Assembly (NCBI GenBank): GCA_034112085.1
Contig: JAWUWD010000005.1
Span: 1-60,295, forward strand
Direction of reading: 5' to 3'
Source of the DNA: JAWUWD01 sp034112085
GTDB taxonomy: Bacteria > Bacteroidota > Bacteroidia > Cytophagales > Cyclobacteriaceae
DNA: 60,295 nt
Within the stretch, counting starts at the first letter, position 1. Each line of letters begins with the position of its first letter. Of the stretch, positions 17,877-26,375 are shown piece after piece. Below the pieces are notes generated by a model that did not search any database, was not told the origin of the DNA, and was given only the letters and a program-made list of their open reading frames with translations. The translations under genes and the position numbers were made by a program.

Positions 17877-19211
17877 TCAACGGAGGATGTTACAGTTATC
17901 GTAGGTCTCATCTATATTTATAAAGACATCTTTTCGAGCATTTTCAAACCATTTATTCAAAGTAGCATTCTGTTTCTCATTGAGTGCAGCCGCCTGAATT
18001 TTCTGCCAGTCTTGTCCAAGGTTAGCTTCATGGGGTTTGACCTTAGACTTATAGTAAATTATTCTTACAGCATCTTTACCAGCATCTGTCCTGAAGTTCA
18101 TTGGCTTTGAGATCTCTCCTAAGACTAATGAATCAGTAATTGTCAAATAGATAACAGGGTCAAGACTCTCTACAGAGATGCGAGATGCGCCTGTATTGTC
18201 CATGAAATAGCCTCCATTTGCTGCAGTGTATTTGTCTTCAGAATTATCCTTAGCTATCTTTTCGAAGGCCACGCTATCATCGACAATTACTGATCTTAGG
18301 CTATCTAAGTAATCTACTGAGTTTTGAATGTCACTCTCTGAAGGAATAGGCTGCATCAATATGTGTCGAGAGTTGTATTCGTTACCTCTTCGCTCTATAA
18401 GTTGTATGAGGTGCAGTCCAAATTCCGACTTGATAGGAAAGGATATCTGGCCAGGTTTCAATGCCAAAGCACCAGCTTCAAATTCAGGCACCATTGCCCC
18501 TCTTTTTACAAACCCGAGATTACCACCAGCTCTCCCACTTGGCCCTTGAGAGTACTCTCTTGCAAGAGTTTCGAAATTTTCACCATTTTCGATCCTTTTT
18601 TTATAATCCATTAGCCTTTCATATGCCGCATCCATTTGAGGCTTACCTACTTCTGGAACACGAACAATTTGGCCTACTTCTACTTCAGTTGAAAAAAATG
18701 GAATACTGTCTTTCGGGATATTGTTATAAAATTTCTTAATCTCGGCTGGTGTGACATCAATTCCTCCTGTGATATGAGATTGCATGCGCTGTATTACAAG
18801 TTGCTCCTGAACATCATCTCGTACTTCACTTCTGATTTGTTGTAAATTTTTGCCATAATAGGACTCTAATTGCTCCTCAGAGCCTCCAGTTTGCTGGATG
18901 ATCATTTGCATTCTACGGTCAAGATTGTTATCCACTTCTTCAGGAGAAACCACAATAGAATCAATCTCTGCCTTGGCTACCATGAGCTTCTGAGTGATAA
19001 GCTGAGAAAATATTTGACACTTGAGGTTAGCACTGTATTGGCCGTTGGTCAAAGCTTGCTGATGGGCACTCTCTAGGTCAGACTTAAGTATAATGTAGCT
19101 ATCTACTTTCGCGATGATTTCATCAGCCAATTGCCCTTTTGATTGTGCATTGACTCCAATAGTCACTACTACCATCAAGATAGTAAGTGCTATGATTTTA
19201 TTGATTTTCAT
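17877..19211 (-). CDS. SurA-type periplasmic peptidyl-prolyl isomerase
   Basis: 444 residues starting at ATG 19211 (MKINKIIALTILMVVV), which gives a proper signal peptide ending near GVNAQ; longer in-frame starts run into the upstream gene. After an N-terminal SurA chaperone region (DEIIAKVDSYIILKSDLE) come two parvulin-type rotamase domains: the first around residues 175-280 (VEVGQIVRVPEVGKPQ, REYSQGPSGRAGGNLGFV, FGLHLIQLIERRG) and a more divergent second (SRHILMQPIP, NSEDKYTAANGGYFMD). SurA helps outer-membrane proteins fold in the periplasm and isomerises X-Pro bonds. The gene overlaps the preceding one by 14 bases, and it is the last of three related chaperone genes in a row. Confidence 0.9.
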   Translation of the reverse strand: MKINKIIALTILMVVVTIGVNAQSKGQLADEIIAKVDSYIILKSDLESAHQQALTNGQYSANLKCQIFSQLITQKLMVAKAEIDSIVVSPEEVDNNLDRRMQMIIQQTGGSEEQLESYYGKNLQQIRSEVRDDVQEQLVIQRMQSHITGGIDVTPAEIKKFYNNIPKDSIPFFSTEVEVGQIVRVPEVGKPQMDAAYERLMDYKKRIENGENFETLAREYSQGPSGRAGGNLGFVKRGAMVPEFEAGALALKPGQISFPIKSEFGLHLIQLIERRGNEYNSRHILMQPIPSESDIQNSVDYLDSLRSVIVDDSVAFEKIAKDNSEDKYTAANGGYFMDNTGASRISVESLDPVIYLTITDSLVLGEISKPMNFRTDAGKDAVRIIYYKSKVKPHEANLGQDWQKIQAAALNEKQNATLNKWFENARKDVFINIDETYDNCNILR

Positions 19212-20082
19212 AAATCTCGATTTCTTTATTTCTAACAGCTTTTTCATATACCTCTTCTTCCAATTGCCTAGCAAGTGCTATCTTTCTTTTATTGATAATA
19301 ATATTTTCAATTTGATCTTTCACGAATTCCATTGGGGATAGTTCGTCCGACATTTTATACTCAGATATACTTAGATAGTATAAGTTCGTGGAATCGACAG
19401 ACTCAGTATATTTTTTAGTTTTCAAGAACTGGACCTTATTATCAAGCTGAGCCAAAGGTGTACTTCGCACCAATTCGTCAAAGTTGATCCAAAGGGAGTC
19501 ATTGAGTTGATACGAGATAGCAAAACTTAAACAGTAAGTTTTGAGTAATTCAATGTCGTCTTCTTTGGTTGAATTAATTAACTGCTTAACATCTATTGTG
19601 CTAGGGGCTCCAATAGGTAGATTGATGAATTTTCCTCTGATGATGTTTTGCTTGAGTGTAAAGTTGTCAATATGATTAGTGTAATAATCTTGTATTTCCT
19701 CATCGGTAATGTTACTGACTAATTTTTTATTCACATAATATGATTGAAATTCATAACCCATCAGGCTATATCTGTAATCCAGAATTTTTCTTTCAATCTC
19801 AGCTTCATCAAATTCAATATTTTGTGAAGCTTCTTTGATAAGTAATTGTTTCCTTGCCCAGGAATCAATATATCTATTTACACGTTCGGCACTATCAGAA
19901 GTAGACATTCCTTTTGGCACGATACCATCCAAGTCCTCTGGATAAAGGAATGCATCATGAGCCCTGACTATTGGATTCTTTTGTAGATCATCACTTTCAG
20001 TAATATTTTCCTTTACTTGAAAAAACTCACAAGAAGCCATTAACAAAATAAGCGGTAATATGCAGACTATATTAGTTTTCAA
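19198..20082 (-). CDS. SurA-like periplasmic lipoprotein without a rotamase domain
   Basis: A 294-residue lipoprotein: signal peptide MKTNIVCILPLILLMASCEF with lipobox Cys at residue 18. The middle and ends are helical and resemble the N- and C-terminal chaperone parts of SurA/PrsA: VNRYIDSWARKQLLIKEASQ, SYYVNKKLVSNITDEEIQDYY and FVKDQIENIIINKRKIALA. I do not see the catalytic parvulin blocks, so it is probably a chaperone without isomerase activity. It overlaps the genes on either side (11 bases upstream, 14 downstream), which makes a translationally coupled trio of PPIase-type proteins. An alternative reading is a divergent, inactive PpiC. Confidence 0.75.
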   Translation of the reverse strand: MKTNIVCILPLILLMASCEFFQVKENITESDDLQKNPIVRAHDAFLYPEDLDGIVPKGMSTSDSAERVNRYIDSWARKQLLIKEASQNIEFDEAEIERKILDYRYSLMGYEFQSYYVNKKLVSNITDEEIQDYYTNHIDNFTLKQNIIRGKFINLPIGAPSTIDVKQLINSTKEDDIELLKTYCLSFAISYQLNDSLWINFDELVRSTPLAQLDNKVQFLKTKKYTESVDSTNLYYLSISEYKMSDELSPMEFVKDQIENIIINKRKIALARQLEEEVYEKAVRNKEIEIYENQ

Positions 20083-22093
20083 GTTTTGATAGTGTTTGAT
20101 TCCAGACCCTCTTATTTATATTGGCTGGGTATTTTTCTTTAAGTATTTTAACCCAATCTTTTTCCAATACTTCTTGATAGTCAGCTATGACTATACCTTT
20201 ACATTCTTTTAATTTCTTAGGTTGTGATGCTATAACTTCCAATACATTGATCAAGTAAAACCTTCCTTGATGAGAGACTTTCTGAATCCCATTTTCCCAC
20301 TTGATTAACTTTAATATTTCGTGATCATCGTTTTCAAAATATTCTTCTTCAACTTTAAGACTTAGTCCTGAAGTTGAATTGTATTTATTAAGCAATGATT
20401 CTGACTCCAAAGATACTGTATCCTGTTTGTCAATCATAGTGCTAATCTCTGCCAAAATAGCCTCCGAGGAAGCATCATAAATGGAGGCATTCAATCGAGA
20501 TTCCCAATTGTATTTATTTTGATTGTTTGTGAAATAGGCCTGTAGCCCAAGAGTATCTTTCACAGCCTTTTCCCAAACTTTTTCGTTCATCAAGTTGAAA
20601 AGAAGAATCCCTTCCCAATATTCTTTAACGAGCATTCTATATTCCACATTTTTTTCTGCTAGGTGATCTTTTTCATATTGAATTAGCGACTCCTCTAAAT
20701 ATTTATTATAGATCTGATTGGCATAAGATTTTATGCTCTTACCTCTGACAGATTTTTGTTTCTTGACCATATACTCATATGCCTGTCGGCTGGTATAGAC
20801 TGTACTATTAATCTTGAACAGAGGCAACGAATCTTCAGGCGAAGTATTGTATTCCCATTTGCCGATCAATAGCGTACTGTCGAGTTTGTTGAGAGATGAA
20901 CTTCCTTTAGAGAGGTTTAAGAAGCCATTTTGTGATTTCAGTTTAGTCACCAATGCTTTCTGTGTGATTGCTACACGTTCGTCTCTACTTATGTGATTTT
21001 TTATTTGTGGTTTCATCTTCCCATAACTTTCGATAGGAACGATTTCATCTAATTTGACAATATGCCATCCAAAAGGTGTGGTAATCGGATCAGAGAATTG
21101 TCCTTTTTCTTGCAAGTCAAAAGCCGCTTGTGAAAATGATGGGGGCATTTGCCCAGAACCGAATGGAGCTAATTTTCCGGCTTTGTTTTTTGTGTTATTA
21201 TCATCTGAAAATTGTTTGCACAATTGATTCCATTCAACACCATTGTTGAGTTGATCATGGATCTCAAATATTTTATTTCTAGCAATCTCCTGCTTTTCAG
21301 CATTGTCCTTCGGAGTTGTCCTGATCATAATATGTGACGCTGATATTTTACCTTGAGAAGATCTGCGATCTTTTATAAAGAGGATGTGATAGCCAAACTT
21401 GGTTCTTACTACCTGAGACACTTCTCCTACTGGGGTGTTATATGCTGCCGATTCGAACGGATAGACCATACGCATTGAAGTGAAATATCCCAGATCGCCA
21501 CCATTTTTGGCAGCTGAAGGGTCTTCTGAATAGACTTTAGCGAGTTCTGTAAAGTCATCCCCTTTTAGCACAAGTTGTCTTATCGAGTCTATTTTGTGAT
21601 AAGCTGTTAAAGTATCTTCGTCATTAATTGTACGGATAAGTATGTGTGCGGCAGATATTTCTTCTCTATATCTATCATAGGCTTCTTTGATGAGTTTTTC
21701 CGTAAGATCATTAGAGTTGATATAGCTATTAGCTAATGATTCTTTGTAGGAATTAAACTCAGTTAAGAATTCATTAGTGGTGTCTTTTCCGAGACTTTTT
21801 GCTTCTTGTACTTTCTGTTTAAAGATGATGTATAAGTCTAGATATTCTTCAATATCTTTTTTTGTGTTAGCCTTATCATTGTTGAAGTTGTTTTTCTGAT
21901 AAGCATACTCAAACTCTTCGGGGTCTACTGACATACCATCGGCAAGACTGAATAGCTCGCTGCTATTAGTTGGTGAAGTTGTACTCGACTGTATGGCACT
22001 GCAAGCAGTAGTGAGCAACATCAGAAGAATAGAGAAGAAGGAGAGGTGTTTTTTCGTGTTGGTCAAAATCTTAAGAAATTTTTCAAAGTGCAA
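20072..22093 (-). CDS. Large PpiC/SurA-type isomerase lipoprotein with two rotamase domains
   Basis: A 673-residue periplasmic lipoprotein. The signal peptide (SILLMLLTTACSA) has a lipobox Cys near residue 31. Two parvulin domains follow: EISAAHILIRTINDEDT to FGYHILFIKDRRS (about residues 143-245), containing DPSAAKNGGDLGYF, and GKISASHIMIRTTPKD to FGWHIVKLDEIVP (about 246-355), containing AGKLAPFGSGQMPPSF. The C-terminal 300 residues are a helical region with no domain I recognise. Proteins of this build assist folding of outer-membrane or surface proteins. It is the first gene of the overlapping trio, and the 56 bases separating it from the RsbW-like gene do not exclude a longer operon. Confidence 0.9.
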   Translation of the reverse strand: MHFEKFLKILTNTKKHLSFFSILLMLLTTACSAIQSSTTSPTNSSELFSLADGMSVDPEEFEYAYQKNNFNNDKANTKKDIEEYLDLYIIFKQKVQEAKSLGKDTTNEFLTEFNSYKESLANSYINSNDLTEKLIKEAYDRYREEISAAHILIRTINDEDTLTAYHKIDSIRQLVLKGDDFTELAKVYSEDPSAAKNGGDLGYFTSMRMVYPFESAAYNTPVGEVSQVVRTKFGYHILFIKDRRSSQGKISASHIMIRTTPKDNAEKQEIARNKIFEIHDQLNNGVEWNQLCKQFSDDNNTKNKAGKLAPFGSGQMPPSFSQAAFDLQEKGQFSDPITTPFGWHIVKLDEIVPIESYGKMKPQIKNHISRDERVAITQKALVTKLKSQNGFLNLSKGSSSLNKLDSTLLIGKWEYNTSPEDSLPLFKINSTVYTSRQAYEYMVKKQKSVRGKSIKSYANQIYNKYLEESLIQYEKDHLAEKNVEYRMLVKEYWEGILLFNLMNEKVWEKAVKDTLGLQAYFTNNQNKYNWESRLNASIYDASSEAILAEISTMIDKQDTVSLESESLLNKYNSTSGLSLKVEEEYFENDDHEILKLIKWENGIQKVSHQGRFYLINVLEVIASQPKKLKECKGIVIADYQEVLEKDWVKILKEKYPANINKRVWNQTLSKLEN

Positions 22094-22149
22094 TTTTAGC
22101 GATTTTTGACGACTTAGATGTGTGTTTGTTGAAAATAGTGTCGAAACGG

Positions 22150-22569
22150 TTAACTGATGTTTATTTTCTTAAACAATCGACAAGTATTCTTATTCTGTAT
22201 CTTGATAAAGTCTATATCATCCATAATTTTTTTAACTAGTATTAACCCAATCCCACCTTTTCGTTTAGACTTAATGAGGTCATCTATGGTTGGTTCTTCG
22301 TACTGATTAATATCAAAGCCGACACCCTCATCTACTATTCTGAACTCTACACCTTCGCGTATTCCTACATTGATAATGATCTCAATATGTTCTTTAGGAT
22401 TACAATGATGAGAATGTATAATCAAATTCGCACAGACTTCGTCAATTGCCAATACCATAGCACTGATATCAACATCAGACAGACCATGTTGACCAAGTGA
22501 GTCGTTTACAAACCCCCTGATCTCTTTGAGCTGTTCTTTAGTACATGGAACTTTACGTTTATACTTCAT
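22150..22569 (-). CDS. RsbW-like anti-sigma / ATP-binding serine kinase
   Basis: A 139-residue GHKL ATPase of the HATPase_c_2 type. The N box is LAIDEVCANLIIHSH, the G1 box VDEGVGFDINQ and the G2 box KGGIGLILVKKIMDDIDF. Such proteins bind a sigma factor or other partner and phosphorylate a STAS-domain antagonist. The start overlaps the end of the STAS gene by 11 bases, and the SpoIIE-type phosphatase gene lies upstream, so all three parts of a partner switch are together and in the order phosphatase, antagonist, kinase. No sigma factor gene is adjacent, so its target (sigma factor or another output) is not given by the neighbourhood. Confidence 0.9.
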   Translation of the reverse strand: MKYKRKVPCTKEQLKEIRGFVNDSLGQHGLSDVDISAMVLAIDEVCANLIIHSHHCNPKEHIEIIINVGIREGVEFRIVDEGVGFDINQYEEPTIDDLIKSKRKGGIGLILVKKIMDDIDFIKIQNKNTCRLFKKINIS

Positions 22570-22903
22570 TTAAATATGCCTTTGCATCAACTGTTGTCGA
22601 CTTGATTGTCAATAGCTGATGCAGTCCTAATATTTCAAAAACATTATATACTTTCTCACTAAGTCCACAAATGACTAATTTGATATTGTTAGCTTTTATG
22701 TCCTGTATATATGACATAAATACGCCTAGTCCTGCCGAAGATATATAATTGAGATTAGCGCAATCCACTAGAATCTTTCCCTCTTTGCTCTCTATTGCTG
22801 CCTTGAGGGCGGTATCTAGTTCGATTGATGAGCTGGCGTCTACATCACCAACTACATTCAATATCAAAATATCGTCCTCCTTTATAGTTTTAATATCTAT
22901 CAT
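22559..22903 (-). CDS. STAS-domain anti-anti-sigma factor (RsbV/SpoIIAA-like)
   Basis: A 114-residue single STAS domain. The segment ILNVVGDVDASSSIELD is the first strand and helix, and VDCANLNYISSAGLGVFMSY near residues 48-65 carries the Ser that the partner kinase phosphorylates (the ISSAG motif). In the dephosphorylated form it would bind the RsbW-like kinase encoded next and release its target. It lies 10 bases downstream of the SpoIIE phosphatase gene and overlaps the kinase gene, so all three should be made together in fixed ratio. Confidence 0.92.
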   Translation of the reverse strand: MIDIKTIKEDDILILNVVGDVDASSSIELDTALKAAIESKEGKILVDCANLNYISSAGLGVFMSYIQDIKANNIKLVICGLSEKVYNVFEILGLHQLLTIKSTTVDAKAYLNEV

Positions 22904-22913
22904 CTTATACGGA

Positions 22914-24983
22914 TTATATGCTTTCTGGTTCCTCTTTGAATTTTAATATCAACGTAGTGTAATCATCATCTATGAATTCCGTCCCAGTAAATGAGTACAG
23001 GTCTTCAATAAGTCTCTTCTGTATGGTCTTTGGAGTTTCATTAATATGTGCTTTGATTGTATCTCTAAGTCTGTCATATCCATATTCATCTCCTTTTCTG
23101 TTTTGTGCCTCTGTGATTCCGTCAGTATAAAGCACCATCACATCATTAGGTAAATATGACTGTTTATTGATTTCTATATATTGATGAAAGTCGTCACTTC
23201 TCAATATCCCTAATCCGAGACCTTGATTTGTGAAATATGTTGTTGTTTTTTCCTGGCTATCATAGTACAAGGTTGGACAGTGACCAGCTCTAGAAAATTC
23301 GATCGTCTTAGTACTTTGATCTATTATAAATACAGTGGTGGTAATGAACGAGGTTTTTTCCAAACAGTTGCTTATTGCAGTGTTGGCTTTGGCTAAAAAG
23401 TCTTTGCTGGTTAGATCCAATTGTGCTAAACTTTGAAATACTCCTTTCATCTGAGACATGTGAAAGGCAGCAGAAGTCCCTTTTCCAGAAACATCACCGA
23501 TGATAAGTATAACTTTGTCTTTATTAATTCTGAAGGAATCATAATAATCTCCCCCTACCTCGTCTGCTGCAATAGAGAAGGCAGAAATATCAAAATCAGT
23601 ATTGGCATCAAGTTGATCTGGCAAAAGACTACTTTGCACTTTTTGCGCAATTTTCAGCTCTTCCTTATAGCGCTCGTTGACGATGGCTTGGTTCAGCAAT
23701 CGGTAATTTTCGACTGAGACTTCTGCTTGACTTACAAAAGTCTTTATAATATTGGTTGTCTCTTTATCAAATCCATCGGCAACTTCTTTAAGAAGTGCCA
23801 AAGTTCCAATCTTCTTGTCTTGAACGGTAATGTCAAATCCGAGTATTGACTTAAATCCTTGACCTTTGAGCTTAGCCAAGTGTTTCTCCATCTTGAGACT
23901 TTTATCGGTATTATTATCAAAAACACCTGTGATGTTGTTTTTGTCAATGTAGGTTTTGATTTGGTTAATTTCTTTATCGTTGATCTGATGCTGAAAATAT
24001 TCCGTAGACCCATCTTCACGGGGCAATTCAATCCAAGCGGCATCTGCCATAACTGCACTGACTGCGCTATCCAGTAATATTTGATAAACCTGTCCTTCAC
24101 TTTGATCGGGCTGGATAGACTGACTTAGTCGCTGGAAGTTGAGTACTTCTTCGAGCTTTTGTTCAAATACTGATGAGGTAGGTAGGTTGAATAGGATGAC
24201 GAGCAGTGAGAACAGTGCGTATAAGAATGTGAATGCAATCAATGCAACCAAGAATACATTACCCCATATAGTATTGGTAATAGTGATTTCTGGATCAATG
24301 TTGCCAAAGAGTGTATTGCCAAAATATCCCAGATAGAGTAATATTAGTAATATGAGTAGGATACTCTTCCATTTTTGTTTGAAGTTGAGATATGCGACCC
24401 ATCTCATATTTACTGACAAGAACAGCCCCATAAGCACAAGTAATATTACATAATAGAGACTATATGTTTCAGGCAGTTTAAATGGAAGTATATTGTATAC
24501 TAAACTCAACATCAGAGTGTATTCGAATGTCGTCCAGATCTTTAGTAAGAACTTAGATTTTTGATATAATATGAGTCTCTTCCAAACAGCAAATACAGCT
24601 ACCAGAAATATCGAGACAAGCCCCAAGTTGATAATATAGAAAGTGTCTATTAAGAAAATATTTTGTGCAAGCGTAGTACTTCCTAAGGCAGCCACAAATA
24701 TTCTTAGTAACAACGATACAAGCGTTGCTAAGAGACCAGTCACAAAAATATTCCAAAGTAAGTCAGTGAAATTGACACTTTCTACTCGATTCACTTTATA
24801 TCTGTAATAGATATATAGTGATGCTATGAATAAGTTGAGCATGAGGGTAGGAATGGCCTCATGAATGCCAGAATTGATGTCATTTGACTGGCTGAATAAT
24901 AGGAACAGATCCGTAAACAGATACAAAAGCCAACATATAAAGGCAAATCCAGCACTTAATCTTATGATGACTTTTTGAGACAT
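22914..24983 (-). CDS. SpoIIE/PP2C-type phosphatase with membrane and GAF domains
   Basis: A 689-residue protein. Residues 1-270 hold about eight membrane helices of a 7TM-like sensor; residues ~290-450 read as a GAF domain (QILLDSAVSAVMADAAWIEL, KSILGFDITVQDKKIGTLALLKE); a short coiled linker (NERYKEELKIAQKVQSSLLP) leads to the PP2C-type domain from residue ~475. The metal-binding Asp are in EVGGDYYDSF and LIIGDVSGKGTSAAF, with VLYTDGITEAQN and EFIDDDYTTLILK near the end. It should dephosphorylate the STAS protein encoded downstream in answer to a membrane or intracellular cue. The signal is unknown. Confidence 0.93.
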   Translation of the reverse strand: MSQKVIIRLSAGFAFICWLLYLFTDLFLLFSQSNDINSGIHEAIPTLMLNLFIASLYIYYRYKVNRVESVNFTDLLWNIFVTGLLATLVSLLLRIFVAALGSTTLAQNIFLIDTFYIINLGLVSIFLVAVFAVWKRLILYQKSKFLLKIWTTFEYTLMLSLVYNILPFKLPETYSLYYVILLVLMGLFLSVNMRWVAYLNFKQKWKSILLILLILLYLGYFGNTLFGNIDPEITITNTIWGNVFLVALIAFTFLYALFSLLVILFNLPTSSVFEQKLEEVLNFQRLSQSIQPDQSEGQVYQILLDSAVSAVMADAAWIELPREDGSTEYFQHQINDKEINQIKTYIDKNNITGVFDNNTDKSLKMEKHLAKLKGQGFKSILGFDITVQDKKIGTLALLKEVADGFDKETTNIIKTFVSQAEVSVENYRLLNQAIVNERYKEELKIAQKVQSSLLPDQLDANTDFDISAFSIAADEVGGDYYDSFRINKDKVILIIGDVSGKGTSAAFHMSQMKGVFQSLAQLDLTSKDFLAKANTAISNCLEKTSFITTTVFIIDQSTKTIEFSRAGHCPTLYYDSQEKTTTYFTNQGLGLGILRSDDFHQYIEINKQSYLPNDVMVLYTDGITEAQNRKGDEYGYDRLRDTIKAHINETPKTIQKRLIEDLYSFTGTEFIDDDYTTLILKFKEEPESI

Positions 24984-25088
24984 TTATTACTATGTGATAA
25001 TTTTCGCTTGAAGATACAAAAATATATTACGTATGATCAAAGGTTTTGGTCTACCAAATGTAGGAAAGGGTAAATTGACGGATGTCCG

Positions 25089-25676
25089 TTAATAATTGGA
25101 CTTAACATATACAAGCACCAATTCACTATCAGATGCTCCTAATAGTTCAATTAGAGGGTTATTAGGTTTGTTTATAACTAGTAAGTCTCCAATATTCATT
25201 TTATAAGAATATTTATCTAAGTCGATATTGATGGCCCCAGTATGGAGATATAAGAATACCCAATCCCAACCAGTGTCCAACTCTTGATTGAGCTTTTGAT
25301 CTTTCAATACATTAATGCCGATCTGATCACCCTTAGTTTCTTTCATAGTCATCAGATTGAAGTCTATGCACTTTCCAACCGATGAGGTTTGCCAGACTCC
25401 ATCAAATCTATCTACAGAGAACTTACTGAGATTAGCTTTGTGTTGACCTTTATGAATGAGCTGCATATTTCCTTCTAAGACCATCAGTGTTCTGGAGATG
25501 TTAGCCAGTGGTGTGAAAACTGATTCTTCAATTTCAACGGTAGCAGTACTCAATCTGAAATCGAAACTCTTATCTTGATAAGCTGATTCTGGTGGGTATA
25601 TAAATAATTCTGTTGTTAAACCTCCTGACCATTCTGTCGATTGAAAAGTCCGAGATTTTAGATGTGTAATTTTCAT
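25089..25676 (-). CDS. HutD family cupin-like protein
   Basis: 195 residues from ATG 25676 (MKITHLKSRTFQSTEWSGG); the frame extends 5' but this Met begins the conserved domain. HutD family signs are FQSTEWSGGLTTELFIYP near the start and DFRLSTATVEIEESVFTPL, then SRTLMVLEGNMQLIH and DRFDGVWQTSSVGKCIDFNLM. HutD proteins have a bicupin fold, are found with histidine-utilisation genes and are thought to bind formylglutamate and limit flux. No other hut gene is seen here, so an actual link to histidine breakdown is open. It diverges from tag across 79 bases. Confidence 0.85.
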   Translation of the reverse strand: MKITHLKSRTFQSTEWSGGLTTELFIYPPESAYQDKSFDFRLSTATVEIEESVFTPLANISRTLMVLEGNMQLIHKGQHKANLSKFSVDRFDGVWQTSSVGKCIDFNLMTMKETKGDQIGINVLKDQKLNQELDTGWDWVFLYLHTGAINIDLDKYSYKMNIGDLLVINKPNNPLIELLGASDSELVLVYVKSNY

Positions 25677-25755
25677 AATGATGAATTGATCATCAAAAGT
25701 ATGTATTATATTGAATAATTGTGGAGTCAAATATTTCAACAAAGTAAATAAGCAA

Positions 25756-26328
25756 ATGTCAAAAGTAAGATGTACTTGGTGCGAAGGATCATTTGAGGCT
25801 TATGTAGCCTATCACGATGAAGAGTGGGGCGTGCCAACACACAATGATCAGCAATTATTTGAGTTTCTTGTATTGGAGGGAGCTCAAGCAGGATTGAGTT
25901 GGGCAACTATACTCAAACGAAGAGAGGGTTATCGCCAGGCATTTGCCAACTTCGATGTGAAAAAGGCGATAGAATATGGTGAAAGTAAAGTGCAAGAACT
26001 AATGCAAGAGATCGGTATCATACGTAATCAATTGAAGATAAGAAGTGTGATCAATAATGCAGCTCGATTCGTTGAGGTGCAACAAGAATTCGGAACATTT
26101 GACAAGTACATCTGGTCATTTGTCAACAATCAACCAATCATCAATCACTGGGAACAAAGTAAGGATGTACCAGCCACTTCACCAGAATCAGATGCACTTA
26201 GCAAAGATCTAAAAAAGCGAGGATTCAAATTCGTGGGTAGCACTATCATGTATGCTTATATGCAGGCTTGTGGTTTGGTCAATGACCATACGACAGATTG
26301 CTATCGCTACTATGAGATATCGAATTAG
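25756..26328 (+). CDS. tag: DNA-3-methyladenine glycosylase I
   Basis: 190 residues starting at ATG 25756 (MSKVRCTWCEG). Tag removes 3-methyladenine from alkylated DNA. Zinc ligands expected for the family are all present: Cys in RCTWCEG, His in YVAYHDEEWG, and HxxxC in NDHTTDCYRY near the end. The segment QLFEFLVLEGAQAGLSW holds the conserved Glu of the base-binding pocket, and GFKFVGSTIMYAYMQACG is also typical. The longer frame upstream of this Met lacks conservation and runs into the divergent gene. Stand-alone DNA-repair gene. Confidence 0.96.
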   Translation: MSKVRCTWCEGSFEAYVAYHDEEWGVPTHNDQQLFEFLVLEGAQAGLSWATILKRREGYRQAFANFDVKKAIEYGESKVQELMQEIGIIRNQLKIRSVINNAARFVEVQQEFGTFDKYIWSFVNNQPIINHWEQSKDVPATSPESDALSKDLKKRGFKFVGSTIMYAYMQACGLVNDHTTDCYRYYEISN

Positions 26329-26375
26329 ATTCCCATGTCCTAACATTGACAGTGGACTACATCAGGACTGAGGCA

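Noticed and set aside
23744..24100. 118-residue frame inside the SpoIIE phosphatase gene
   Set aside because: Same strand, other frame, within a well-supported coding domain; basic, low-complexity composition.
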